Positions 1 to 10,862 are shown, counted from the stretch's first letter. The stretch is DNA of 64,000 nucleotides from Asterella californica (GCA_036924285.1 JAYKYS010000009.1:8494001-8558000), one strand, 5' to 3'. Numbers and translations: made by a program. The notes: generated by a model from the sequence alone, not told the origin.

Positions 1-1935
1 GCTCCGCTCCTTAGGTACGAAATCGATCTGTCGAAGATCTTAACTGAGTACATGTACGTGGGATTCTCTGCTGCCACAGGCGACAGTTGCTTTTCGTTCC
101 ATACTCTACTGGACTGGAACTTTAGCTCATGGGGCATTCCTGCAGCTCACCCAATATCGCCTCCTACTCCTTCTCCTCCTCCTCCTCCTCCTCCTGCAAT
201 ATTCGAACCCCCAGCTTCTCCATCTCCAGTTCCAGAAGCTCCTCCTTTGAGTCCACTGGCACCACCTCGTGCCACTCTACCGCCGTCATCTCCCCCATCT
301 GACCATGGATCCCCTCCACCGCCTCCTCCTGCAACATTCGAACCCCCAGCTTCTCCATCTCCAGTCCCAGAAGCTCCTCCTTTGAGTCCACTGGCACCAC
401 CTCCTGCCACTCTACCGCCGTCATCTCCCCCATCTGACCATGGATCACCTCCACCGCCTCCTCCTGCAACATTCGAACCCCCAGCTTCTCCATCTCCAGT
501 CCCAGAAGCTCCTCCTTTGAGTCCACTGGCACCACCTCCTGCCACTCTACCGCCGTCATCTCCCCCATCTGACCATGGATCACCTCTACCGCCTCCTCCT
601 GCAACATTCGAACCCCCAGCTTCTCCATCTCCAGTCCCAGAAGCTCCTCCTTTGAGTCCACTGGCACCACCTCCTGCCACTCTATCACCGTCATCTCCCC
701 CATCTGACCATGGATCCCCTCCACCGCCTCCTCCTGCAACATTCGAACCCCCAGCTTCTCCATCTCCAGTCCCAGAAGCTCCTCCGTTGAGTCCACTGGC
801 ACCACCTCCTGCCACTCTACCGCCGTCATCTCCCCCATCTGACCATGGATCACCTCTACCGCCTCCTCCTGCAACATTCGAACCCCCAGCTTCTCCATCT
901 CCAGTCCCAGAAGCTCCTCCTTTGAGTCCACTGGCACCACCTCCTGCCACTCTATCGCCGTCATCTCCCCCATCTGACCATGGATCCCCTCCACCGCCTC
1001 CTCCTGCAACATTCGAACCCCCAGCTTCTCCATCTCCAGTCCCAGAAGCTCCTCCGTTGAGTCCACTGGCACCACCTCCTGCCACTCTACCGCCGTCATC
1101 TCCCCCATCTGACCATGGATCACCTCTACCGCCTCCTCCTGCAACATTCGAACCCCCAGCTTCTCCATCTCCAGTCCCAGAAGCTCCTCCTTTGAGTCCA
1201 CTGGCACCACCTCCTGCCACTCTACCGCCGTCATCTCCCCCATCTGACCATGGATCCCCTCCACCGCCTCCATCTGAATCACCCCCGCAATCCCCAGCTT
1301 TCCCTCCCCTTCCTCCTCCTCCTCCTCCCCCTCCCCTGAACCCATTTGTTCCAATCTTAGCGCCAGCGCCGAGTCCCTTTTACCCCCCATCTCTCAGTCC
1401 ACCTCCTACTGGAACTAATGCCCCTCCTCCTGGTTCTGGACTGGCACCTCCACTTCAACCTCCGCCTGCGCCTCCTTCGAATTCAGGACCTGTCGTTCCC
1501 CCTACAGTTTCACCAGGTCCAGGGAACCCATCGCCTTTTCCCCCCGGACTTGAACCTCCATCACCTGCAGCTGCACCTCCACCGCTCTCTCCTGGACCTT
1601 CTTCCAACATATCAGCACCAGGACCTCCTCCAGGTTCGAGTATGCCGCCGGGACGACCCGGCCATGACTCCCCGCCACCCACTCCATCCTCGATTCCACC
1701 GCCGGGTCCGAGTTCGAATTCCACACCAGGTACCGGTTCTCCTAGCCCCGAGCCAGCACCAGGTTCCTCGCCATCAGACGACAACACGATCAGGATCGTA
1801 GTTCCAGTTGTGGCGTCGTTGGGAGCGCTGGCATTACTTCTCGCTTGCTGTCTGGCTTTTGCTTGCTGCAGGAAACGCATGCACCGACACACACCGGCAC
1901 CGGCACCCGCACCAGCACCAGCACCTGATTGTTGA
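1..1935 (+). CDS. Partial L-type lectin / proline-rich repeat / transmembrane protein (5' end outside window)
   Basis: The frame is open from base 1, so the ATG at 52 is probably internal. The first ~40 codons read as the last strands of a legume-type (L-type) lectin domain (motifs 'YEIDLSKIL', 'EYMYVGFSAATG', 'LLDWNFSS'), as in plant lectin receptor kinases. A ~540-residue Pro/Ser/Ala-rich segment follows, with eight 45-residue repeats and many PPPP, SPSP and APPP motifs typical of hydroxyproline-rich, extensin-like wall proteins. One hydrophobic helix (nt ~1795-1863) then leads into Cys- and basic residues and a short AP-repeat tail ending in TGA. The likely topology is outside lectin plus wall-spanning stalk, one membrane pass and a ~25-residue cytoplasmic tail. 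No kinase domain follows, unlike lectin receptor kinases. A role as wall-membrane linker or decoy receptor is inferred. Alternative: a gene model in which a downstream exon supplies a kinase, for which I see no trace. Confidence 0.72.
   Translation, partial: APLLRYEIDLSKILTEYMYVGFSAATGDSCFSFHTLLDWNFSSWGIPAAHPISPPTPSPPPPPPPAIFEPPASPSPVPEAPPLSPLAPPRATLPPSSPPSDHGSPPPPPPATFEPPASPSPVPEAPPLSPLAPPPATLPPSSPPSDHGSPPPPPPATFEPPASPSPVPEAPPLSPLAPPPATLPPSSPPSDHGSPLPPPPATFEPPASPSPVPEAPPLSPLAPPPATLSPSSPPSDHGSPPPPPPATFEPPASPSPVPEAPPLSPLAPPPATLPPSSPPSDHGSPLPPPPATFEPPASPSPVPEAPPLSPLAPPPATLSPSSPPSDHGSPPPPPPATFEPPASPSPVPEAPPLSPLAPPPATLPPSSPPSDHGSPLPPPPATFEPPASPSPVPEAPPLSPLAPPPATLPPSSPPSDHGSPPPPPSESPPQSPAFPPLPPPPPPPPLNPFVPILAPAPSPFYPPSLSPPPTGTNAPPPGSGLAPPLQPPPAPPSNSGPVVPPTVSPGPGNPSPFPPGLEPPSPAAAPPPLSPGPSSNISAPGPPPGSSMPPGRPGHDSPPPTPSSIPPPGPSSNSTPGTGSPSPEPAPGSSPSDDNTIRIVVPVVASLGALALLLACCLAFACCRKRMHRHTPAPAPAPAPAPDC
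197..1271. repeat. 135-bp coding minisatellite, eight copies with 270-bp higher-order periodicity
   Basis: The anchor 'gaccatggatc' recurs at 301, 436, 571, 706, 841, 976, 1111 and 1246, exactly 135 bp apart, so each copy adds 45 residues in frame. Variants alternate: 'acctctaccg' follows the anchor at 571, 841 and 1111, while 'ccctccaccg' follows it at 706, 976 and 1246. The 'cctccgttgag' variant occurs at ~781 and ~1051. This shows the array grew by copying a two-unit 270-bp block. The array encodes the proline-rich stalk. Confidence 0.95.
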
Positions 1936-3111
1936 TGGGTTTCCAGTGACCAGTCGCAGCTGAGGTTTCTGTACGTCCCACCGATTCTATATCTGTATTT
2001 GGCGATGGGACGTACATGATTGTTGTATAGAGACCTGATCACTCTTTTCGAATTCCATGGCCACCTTCTCCTGATAATATCGATTACAAGCTAGAAAATT
2101 TGTGTGCCGGGCTGCGCTGCCCAGCCCATAGCCAGCAGATGATCATGAGCTTTTGTAAATACATCAGTAGCTAGAATCTGACTGACAATTACGTACGTAT
2201 ACGTACGTACTGGGGAATGCGCACTAAGGCATGCCTGCGTCGAAACACGGGTAACGTTAACGCGACTCAATGTCACTTGGCCTCAAATTGCAAGATTCAG
2301 CGTGCATTCGATTTCGACTAGCAGTGACTTTCATGGTTGCGGCTTCCATTCATGGTTGCGATTGGAAGTCGCAACCATGTCCAGAGAATCAGTGCAAATA
2401 GGAAGATCAGCGAAGCGCATCATCATCAAAGTTAAATGTATTCTAGATCTAGGGAGTCTTCCGGATCCGGAAAGCTCATTCTCCTTAACGGCTTCACGTT
2501 GTGTTGGATCGATCCATGATCATGCGATCATCTTTCAGTAGCAGAGCTCGATGTACTGTGAGTACCATTAATATTATGACTGGGGCTTTCATTTACTCAG
2601 AAGTGTGTACGATGAGATGCAACCTAATTGCTCGTTCAATTAGCCTCGCATTTGGAGAAGGAACTAGTACTTTAATTAACTTCATTACAAATAAACATGA
2701 TCATAATCTAATGCATGTGAATGTCAGAACTGTCTCTGTTGAACTTGCGTGATCATACATATATGTCATGGGGGGGCAAATCTCAGCTCGAAAAATTTGG
2801 TTTGGACTCATACTGAAGGATTCCTCACTAACCCTGCGCCTGCAGCTGCCTAGTTTAGACATCACCGAATGCGACAATGTAATTATAAGCTCGAAACGTA
2901 CCATGACATTGTACATCCATGTTGGCTCTCGTCGAGACAGGAATTTGTAACTTGATTGATATGTTCCAGAACTTATCACCAGGTTAATTAATCATAAGCT
3001 CTGACCGGTTTTCTAGCCTAACAGACTGAGCCGCACGCGTACGAAAGAGAAACCAGTGGGGTGTATGGAACTCAACGGCCGCGGTGTTGGTTAATTAATA
3101 CCTCCAAGACT
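1936..3111. other. Intergenic, no gene recognised
   Basis: Short open frames only, with no recognisable family. It presumably starts with the 3' UTR of the lectin-like gene. The one structural item is the hairpin at 2332-2379. Confidence 0.6.
2332..2379. repeat. Hairpin, 17-bp arms
   Basis: Arms 2332-2348 and 2363-2379 are inverted complements with one mismatch, separated by 14 bases that repeat part of the arm ('catggttgcg'). Confidence 0.8.
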
Positions 3112-3123
3112 AAGCGCTCGGGG
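3112..3123 (+). repeat. Putative left terminal inverted repeat of the hAT element
   Basis: 'aagcgctcgggg' is a 10/12 match to the inverted right end. No convincing 8-bp target duplication supports it. Confidence 0.45.
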
Positions 3124-4341
3124 ATAACCGGCTACCTTTGTATTCTCAACTTGCTAGGATTTTCGAAAGTCGGGTTGTAAAATGAAGACTCCGGAATAAA
3201 AACCTAGACCAGAAGCTAATGGACCGGATCTCCTCCCCTCTGCTAAACCACTAGCCGGATTCGATACATGTATCAGGTTTCCTATCCCGGATTTATTTCA
3301 CCTAACAGATGGAGGCTGCAGGATTTGCACAGTCAGCTTGTAATTTAAACGGACTAATCATCGTCATCGACAGATTTGAAATGCATGTTCACAATTTATT
3401 TCACAAATCTAACGGTCACGATTTACTTAATCTAATGATCTAGATTCTCTTTGATCATCAAACTGTGGAAACTAGTCTGCAAGATCCAACGGCTCCGATA
3501 TAGCCGATCTGACGGTTCAGACCAAAACTGCAGTTTCAGGGTTAGGTCCTATCACCTGTGAAGCTCGTGGAGTCGTGGTCCATGGAGTTTGTGACTCTAT
3601 CTCGACTTCTGTAGTAAGTGATTTGGTATGGACGGGCTGCGGACCGTCTGTGCATCGTGAATCTGTCATCTGTGTCCTTGTTCTCTTTGATTTCGTGTCG
3701 TATGCGAGCAGTCTAGCACTGCGGAAGACTGTGTGGGTCCGCTTCGAAAGTCTGTTGATGTCTCTACTCTCATTGTTTGTTTATGTTGAAACCTCCTGAA
3801 TCTATAATTTTTCTCAACTCTATAACAGATCTTTGACGATAATATCGTGACGCAGCAAAAACGCAACTAAACTATTGAATTCACGAGCTTTTTTGGAGTG
3901 TTTCTCCTCAGAACTTATGCGCTTGACAGATTTCTAAATTTCTTGTTTGATCGGATGTCAATTTGAGTGTGCGAAGTTGGGAGAAGACTCAGTTCAAGTA
4001 ATACTGTTCTTGAACTGTCACTTTTCCTCTTTTAATGCGTTGAAATCATCGATTTGACACAGGACTCAAGACTCGATTCTTCATTTATCGGCGAGGGTTC
4101 TTTGTTTTTCGGTTGTTTCTTGTTTTCGGTTTGTTGTGACTTGTGAGACTTGTGAGACTTGTGGCTCGATTCGAAAGCGATTTGTTGTGAAGTACAAACA
4201 AAGGCGATCGCTTGGTACCTCGTGGTTGTCTGGTACTTGCGGTTGTCTGGTACCTGTGGAGATCAAATGCACCATGCTATAACTGAGGTATGTATTTTTG
4301 CAGCTGGGTTAGTGAATCATCTTGAGTATAGTTTCATTCCG

Positions 4342-4610
4342 GTTACTCTTTACAAGTTGCGGTCAGGTTGCTGTGTATTTCAATTTCGCTTTCGGTCACA
4401 CTTTGTCAAGTTACGGTGTGTATTTTGATTTCAGTTTTGGTCGCACTCTGTACAAGTTTAGGTCAGGTTCTTGTGTACTTTGATTTCAGTTTTGGTAGCA
4501 CTCTGTACAAGTTTAGGTCAGGTTCTTGTGTACTTTGATTTCAGTTTTGGTAGCACTCTGTACAAGTTGCGGTCAGATTGCTGTGTATTTTGATTTCACT
4601 TTCGGTCAGA
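4342..4610. repeat. 55-bp tandem repeat, about five copies
   Basis: The motif 'cactctgtacaag' starts at 4444, 4499 and 4554, exactly 55 bp apart. More diverged copies start near 4342 and 4398. Copies contain 'ggtcaggt', 'tgtgta' and 'tgatttcagtttt'. It lies upstream of the transposase remnant and may be a hAT subterminal array or promoter. Confidence 0.85.
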
Positions 4611-4761
4611 CTACCGGCCACGCTACTTCTGCTATCGACTTTCACTTTTGACTGAAATGGTCTGTGTAAGAGCACTTTAAAAAATCAAGGTTCATGCTGT
4701 CCTAGAGCTCTTCCTGTAGATTAACAAACTTTTAGTTCTTTTTCTTCCTTAACTTCACTTC

Positions 4762-6979
4762 ATGACTTTCGGTAAGCAGGAAGGAATTTCAAGTAACGAT
4801 AATACTTTGCAGAAGCAGAAGACCCTCTCTGATTTTATATGTATTTCCACGTCCTCTTCAGATAAAGATACATAACCTTGTGTTACTGCGCCTACTCTTT
4901 CCAGAATAGAAGCACAATGTAAACTTTGAGATGATGCATGATACGATATTTTTGAATGAATACATTTTGATAGAGATAGGTAAAGTATATTGCAAGGTTT
5001 GTCAAGGTCAAAGAAAATCTCCTTTTGCTAGACATGGTGGCATCAATATTCGAGTCTCTACATTTCATGACCATGCGGTTACCACACTACACAGGTCTTT
5101 AGCTTGGGCTGCTCATGAAGATAAGCAAGCTTTCCAACAAGTTGTTTAGATCATGAATCAGATATGTGACCGAACTTTACTTACTTTATTTCGAGCATCA
5201 TATTTCGTAGAGAAAGAATATATAGCATTTACAAAGTTCCCTATCCTCTGTAGAATGTTGAAAGCTATCTCCAGTTACATGACAGATAGTATATACCTCT
5301 ATGATAAGACATGTGTGGACATGATGAGTTGCATCAGTTCAGTTCTGCACAAACATATCATTGCTAGAATTCAACCTAGTCCTTTTTTTGACATCATGTG
5401 TGATGAGGTTACGGATGTGGCTGTGCATGGACACTTGGTGATTTTTGGAACCTTTTTAGAAGAAGGTCATGTAGTTATATCATTCTTAGGTCTCATTCGT
5501 CTCTCAGAGAAGCACTCTGAAGCTATCACAAAGACTCTTCTTGCACTTCTGAAGGTTTGGGATCTCCAACACAAAAAAATGATAAGTTTCGGGTCTGACG
5601 AAGCTTCTGTGATGACTGGAGTACAGAACGGAGTGGTCACCCGCTTGAAGCGCATAGTGAATCCTTTATGCTTACTTCTCACTATAACCATCATTATAAT
5701 CTAGCTCTCTTGAAAACTTCTCGACATACTTCATGTGTAACTCTTAGTGAGGAGATCGATGACTTAATCAATGTAGTTGCTGCTTACTCCAAGAGATCAA
5801 CAAAACACAAAGAAGGGTTGTAGGTTTTACAGCCAAATTTATTGATTCATGTAAGTTTTTGAAACGTTATAACAAAACACATTGGTTGTCTCGCTGGAGT
5901 GCTGTAAGTAGTCTTTGTGATAGTCTAGAATCTGTCCTGTTTTTTTTGTCTGTGGGTACGTAAAGAGTTGTTCAAGCAGCTAAGCTCTTTCAAGATAGTC
6001 TACTGTCTTTTCTTCTTGGCTGATATTTTGCAATCTCTAAGTGTATTGTCTCGTATATTTCAGCAAAGTTTGTGGATGTCAGTACCATAGGAGCTTTGAT
6101 TAGTAATGACTTTGTCATCACTCGAATGCATTATACGGTTGAGTCTACTGTGAACCTCAATGCATTCTTCATCTGAAGAAACTGGATATCATCTACTCCC
6201 TGATTATGATCTCGGAGGTGGTTTCCTGAAACGTTTACATTCTGAAGTTCGAGAGATTTTTTTTCATTCTATTCAGTTATAGAGCTATAGGTTGGGGAGA
6301 GACTTAGAGGAGGCTGTCAATTTCCACAAGAGTTTCTCTGAGGCAGTTTGCTTACAGTTATTGGAGAGATTTCCAGTAACAGACGTATAGTAGGTTATTC
6401 TGGTGCTGTCTGACAAAGGACTTACAGGAGACATGCCACTAAAATCTGCTTTACTAGGCGTGTACCCTGGACATGCTTAGTAACTCCAGAATCCAAGAGA
6501 ACTGACTTGGGTGGAGCATTCAAGATTTTATCTCCATCGCAAATGCCTTCTCCCTCTCCGAGATTGGGGTATAAGGAACTTCAACTTCTTTATGCTCATT
6601 TTGGAGCAGAGAAACAAATAAGTGGATATCACGGGCCCCTTATATCCAACTAGTCTCTGCAAAGTTAGAGTTCCAGCAATTCAAAACTCATGCACACAAT
6701 GAGTTCAAAGACTCTTCATTTAGAGACTTGTGGGCGATGAGTAATTATAGTGAAACTTTAAAGTGTAAGTATCTACAAGTGTCTGTTATGGCTGCTATTG
6801 CTCGTGTTCAACGCGTTTCTACAGCTCATTGTGAAAAGGTATTTTATATTCAGAGTGTTATAAAGACCAAGTACATGAATTGCTTGCAGATTCAGAACTT
6901 GGATAGTGTTATGAGATTGAATCTGGAAGGTCCTGATGACTCATTCGATGATATTTTGAGTGATGCAGTGGAAGTTTGA
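4762..6979 (+). pseudogene. hAT transposase remnant (ZNF862-like: TTF-type zinc finger, DUF4371, hAT dimerisation)
   Basis: Pieces follow in order. An N-terminal 'QKQKTLSDFI' stretch lies at 4762-4875. A TTF/BED-like zinc-finger region is at 4931-5149 ('VYCKVCQ...', 'STFHDHAVTTLH'). DUF4371-like sequence is at 5153-5704 ('FFDIMCDEVTDVAVHGHLVI', 'SFGSDEASVMTGVQNGVVTR'). A central segment near 5878-5940 reads 'HWLSRWSAVSSLCDSLESVL'. The C-terminal hAT dimerisation segment is at 6728-6979 ('RVQRVSTAHCEKVFYIQS', 'LDSVMRLNLEGP'). The catalytic-core Asp-rich motif 'CDEVTD' is visible. Stops at 5147-5149 and 5702-5704 and several further stops and frame changes between 5705 and 6727 make it non-functional. 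A host-domesticated gene is unlikely given the lesions. Confidence 0.75.
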
Positions 6980-7115
6980 AAGAGCACTGTTCATCATCGA
7001 CGGTTCTTAGCTAACCCGGAGATTTACATGATTAACACCGAGGATGCAGAATTTTGAGTTTGAATTTTTGTCAGTTCATTAAGTAATGTTTTTGCTTTTA
7101 GTTAGGCTAGTTAGG

Positions 7116-7180
7116 TCTTCTGGTCCCAACAGGTGGGGAAATCCAGTATCTGGATGCAGGTTCAACTCCTGTCAGGAGAA
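7116..7180 (+). other. tRNA-like sequence (degenerate, inside the hAT element)
   Basis: A 7-bp acceptor-like stem pairs TCTTCTG (7116-7122) with CAGGAGA (7173-7179). A T-arm-like hairpin 'gcaggttcaactcctgt' contains a B-box-like GGTTCAACTCC. A D-arm-like hairpin (CCCA...TGGG) and an 'atccagtatctggat' stem lie between. There is no variable loop and the total is ~65 nt, too short for a normal tRNA. It is probably a tRNA-derived fragment or SINE head. A chance foldback is possible. Confidence 0.3.
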
Positions 7181-7567
7181 ATAGAATTTACGTAAAATAC
7201 ATAATATACACAGGATAAATTTCGAAGCATTTACACTGGGCAATGTACATATAATCTTTTAGATGAAAGATGACTTCGGCTAAACAGTCACGCATATGGA
7301 ATGAAACTCTCGGACACATTGTTAGAATTTTTAATTTCATTAACCGGTCGTTTTTTTCTCGCATCTAGATTTTAACTGGAACTTTGGAGTATGTACGGGA
7401 TTTCAAAACCTTAGAAATTTAATATGCCGGAAACATTCCCGAAAAGAATTTTCAGTTCTAGATTCTAATGGTCCGAGAATACCATACCCGGTTTCTGGAG
7501 GTTAAGTTCCGCGAAAACTGGAAAATCAATCTGGGAATCGGAAAATTACCGGCTACTGGAAAATTTT

Positions 7568-7580
7568 ACCCCGAGCACTG
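7568..7580 (+). repeat. Right terminal inverted repeat of the hAT element
   Basis: 'accccgagcactg' is a hAT-like end. The 12-mer 'ccccgagcactg' recurs at 28611-28622. Confidence 0.6.
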
Positions 7581-9977
7581 CTAAAGGTCATCGATATCTA
7601 TCATGTAAACAAGAAGTTATTAACACGAAGTCAAAAGTTGTAGTTACAGACGGGAGGATCTGCCTATGGCTTTAATTTGGAATATCCGTGAATGCAGATT
7701 ATCACATTTTCTCATATATATTAGGAGGCTAAGTTCAAGTTTCGCATATATATTCTGTTCTATCGCAGATCTTAAGAAAATTATAGCTCCAGATCTTCTG
7801 GAAGATCATTTATTTAATTAACTTCATGGTTGATCTTATCAACCATGGTGCACGTGCTCATGCTAGATTTTCTAGGTGGACCGTATCGCCAACTTTCTGT
7901 CACTTATGTTCCAATTGCAAAACTCGTCCTGGTCTTCCAGACCGCTGAGTCTTGCTCTTGGTCTGCAGTCCACGCATCAGCATGAGCTCCTGAAACGAGA
8001 TGGATCCCCAACGCTTCGTGATTAAATGTACAAACGTCGTGTAGGTCCACACCTCAAGAAGATAGCTCTTCTTGTACATACGTATATCTCAAGAAGTGTT
8101 CCTCTAGCTAGCTAGCACATCATCTGATCGGAGAAGTGTGATCTGCCAATATTATTTTGCTGGACAACAACTCAAGTAATGAGAAAATCGTTCATTCCGG
8201 AATCTTGATGTTAGTTAAATCTCGAGTATGAGTATAAAAGCATGAAAGAGAATATCCCTTTTCCCTTGTTCTTCTTAGAAAGATTCCCTTTTGCTCGAAG
8301 AAACCTCGAAATCTTCATGTTAACGTTTCTCTGTCCATACTAAGTAGTTTTTACTGAAATGAATCATAATTTAACTTATCAATAGCGTTATGTTGATTCT
8401 TTATTTCTCAGATGCCAAATTGAGATGAAGATGTATTCACCAGAAACATTTTCTGCATAAAGGTTAAATTTCTCTGTTATCTGAAACCAAACCCGCAAAC
8501 TAACGTCTTCTGGTAACCCGGAGCACTTGTAGTCATACTCGGGCTTTAAACGCACATCACAACTCTGCAAGGTTTTCAAGCGAGTCCCCTTCCAGCTGCA
8601 TCATTCATCCTGCTGCCTGAGGCTATCCTAGCTTTTTGAATAGATGGACTCCACTCCAAACCTACTCCCCACGTTCACTCTTCATCGTACGGCTGTATTT
8701 TACAACAGTTCCTTCTAGATCTAGACGAAGTACATCAATATATATATGTAATAGGCGCTCCGTGTTGAATGGAGTTTGCTCGTTCAATCTAGTATGCTCT
8801 TCTTTCTGTACCGTACTCCATTCCTAATCTGCTTAATATTGTGCCCATGCATGGTCACTACGCGACAGGCGCAAAATTTTACTGTTCATTTACTGCAATG
8901 AAAACACTCGAATCGGATGCCCTGAATTCTTCCTGGGCAGGATCATCTCTGTATGTATAGGTACGTCAAAAGCCAAGGTTCGCGGCTTAGCTTTAATTTG
9001 CATGTCTCCTACTTTGCACATTGCCAGCAATTTTTATTTCCATCTTGCAATCGGATTCGTGACAGTTCCTCCTAACTAAAATGCGTGCTGAGCTACAGGT
9101 AGCAAGCATATCAAACAAGCTGTGATCTGCATATACATATCATCAAGTACAGTATCCTTTCGAATCCGACGCTGAAATCTAGAGAACGACTCTTGATGGT
9201 ATGTTCGGAACGTCGTAAATCGAGCCTTTCAGCTTTACGCATATTCCGTGGGGACCGTATCGTCATTATCCGACAGCATGTGCAGAGGCATGAGTCAGTC
9301 TGGAAGACCGGGACGAGAGGGCCGGGAATTCGAGCATAAGGAATAGATCTAGAAATTTGACGATACTGCAGTCCACGTGCACGTATATACAAGAGTTGGA
9401 GCTAGAAACAAGTTGCCCTTCTTGCAATTGGCTCAGACCAGTACCCTTAGCTTGCATTGGTGCTGGAGTGAAGAAACTCGAATACGGCTCTCAATGCATA
9501 TGCATGCTTGTCTGTTTAGTTCTGCAAGAGCAACTTGCAAGGCACAGAATCTGGCTCTGAAGCTAAAATACTAGCTAAACGCAAAGTTCTGGCATAGACA
9601 GCAACGCGCGTACGTACATTCGATTCAAACATGTGCATTCTCCGCAGTGAGCTCACTACGGTCCAAAATTTCCAGCTCTGCTTCACATACACTCGAAGTC
9701 CAACAAGTGTTAACCTTTACCGGGGCAGCTCACCACAAGACGTGCAACTTTTGAGCCCAGATCTAGACTTTTTAGTATCAGACGCAATCACCTGTGTTGT
9801 CAATACTAACAGATTCGGACCCACGTTTGATTCTCATCACAACTCAACCAAATCCACTCTGTGTTATATTGATCTGAAGTGGAACTAGAGCAATTTTGGA
9901 GGAACTGTAGCTTCGAGAACCCGTAACTGAATTGTCATGATCATATATATCTAAGGGAGGGTTCGCCACAGGACGGA
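7581..9977. other. Non-coding, no gene recognised
   Basis: Only short unrelated open frames occur. The frame 9631-9888 is the most protein-like of them but matches no family I know. No repeats or promoters stand out. Confidence 0.5.
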
Positions 9978-10191
9978 GGTAATGCAAGGACCTACCGTCT
10001 TGATCTGGATGGCAACGAAACGGCGCTGACTCTAGCTAGGTCACTGCAGTGCGATCTGGTTTGTGATATTCTTGAAGACCTAGAATTACTGTACCATGAA
10101 AAACTAACAAAGGTTTTGGGAGATGGATCATCACGTTTGCATTTCTTATGGAAACCTGTTCCATCCGCTGCAAGTATTACTCCTTTATACA
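9978..10191 (+). pseudogene. Possible host coding fragment 5' of the copia-1 insertion
   Basis: One frame is open up to the LTR. It reads 'TYRLDLDGNETALTLARSLQ', then 'DLVCDILEDLELLYHEKLTK', and on to 'HFLWKPVPSAASITPLYT'. The composition is protein-like and weakly recalls an ankyrin-type helix pair ('GNETALTLA'). An AG/GTAATG splice-donor-like site lies at its 5' edge. The frame ends a few codons inside the copia LTR. I do not recognise the family. It may be an exon interrupted by the retrotransposon, or a chance open frame. Confidence 0.28.
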
Positions 10192-10397
10192 CGTTAAAAA
10201 TAATGTCTAGTCTATAGTCACATCTATCGTCACCTCTATAGGCACATCTCTATGACTAATGACTGACTAGTGACTAACCTCTTGTCCATAAGTTAGAGTA
10301 TATAACTACCCCCTCTTGGGAGATGATGAGTCGACTCATCCCTGTACTGATATAATTTCTACAGTGGAGAGTATTCACTTGGTTTGGTTCTTTAACA
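10192..10397 (+). repeat. 5' LTR of copia-1
   Basis: 206 bp, starting 'cgttaaaaataatgtctag' (the expected TG start has become CG) and ending 'tggttctttaaca'. It contains 'agagtatataact', a TATA-like promoter element (~10303-10315). Confidence 0.9.
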
Positions 10398-10409
10398 TGG
10401 TATCAGAGC
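10398..10409 (+). other. Primer binding site of copia-1 (initiator tRNA-Met)
   Basis: TGGTATCAGAGC directly abuts the LTR and is complementary to the 3' end of plant initiator tRNA-Met. The same 12-mer occurs in copia-2 and gypsy-1. Confidence 0.9.
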
Positions 10410-10862
10410 TTAGGCACGAGCATTAGCAAGGAGAATGAGGAACCAGAGAGTGAAAAGGACATAGAGTGAGCACACCACCTTCAACTGAAAAGTGAGAAAG
10501 AAGACGAAAATTTCTGATCAAACTACCTTTGATTGTATTTTTGGAGAGGAAGGAGGTAGAATTAGACAAATCTGAGAATGGATTTGGGGTTTGAAAAGCT
10601 TTGCCTTTTAAACAGCAAAGAGCTTTCCAACGGTTCAACTTTCGACCCAAACGGACCTCGTATAAGGAAGTTACACTTTGGAGAACCCTTGGTCAACAGA
10701 TCTTTGACTGCACTTTTGAAGACCTTAACGATCGATTTTCACGTTTCTGAGATTTTTGCCGTGCTGGGCGATATTGCAGAGGATTACAATATAGAAACTA
10801 CTTCCACCTCCACAACCACGTTGAGGAGTTCCAGATTTTTTCCACCTACTTTATTTCGATCG

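Larger units (their letters stand above)
3112..7580 (+). mobile_element. Decayed hAT-superfamily DNA transposon, ~4.5 kb
   Basis: The right end is a hAT-like terminus, 'accccgagcactg' at 7568-7580 (inverted: CAGTGCTCGGGGT). The best left partner is 'aagcgctcgggg' starting at 3112, which matches the inverted right end at 10 of 12 positions and is likewise followed by an 'accggctac'-type sequence. Between them lie remnants of a transposase. Candidate 8-bp target duplications (3104-3111 and 7581-7588) match poorly, so the boundaries are a proposal. Subterminal DNA is rich in short 'ccgg' / 'gaaaat' motifs. Expansion inside the 5' part (4342-4610) and many stop codons show the copy is old and immobile by itself. 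Confidence 0.6.

Noticed and set aside
147..1390. Long antisense open frames (357 and 408 codons) opposite the lectin-like gene
   Set aside because: The 135-bp repeat length is a multiple of three and free of stops in several frames, so antisense frames stay open by periodicity. Their Gly- and Glu-rich translations are mirror images of the repeat.
3046..3055. 'cagtggggtg' as left end of the hAT element
   Set aside because: It matches the inverted right end less well than 3112-3123, and the following bases do not resemble the subterminal sequence.
4342..4610. CRISPR-like array
   Set aside because: Units are contiguous 55-bp repeats without unique spacers, in a eukaryotic genome.
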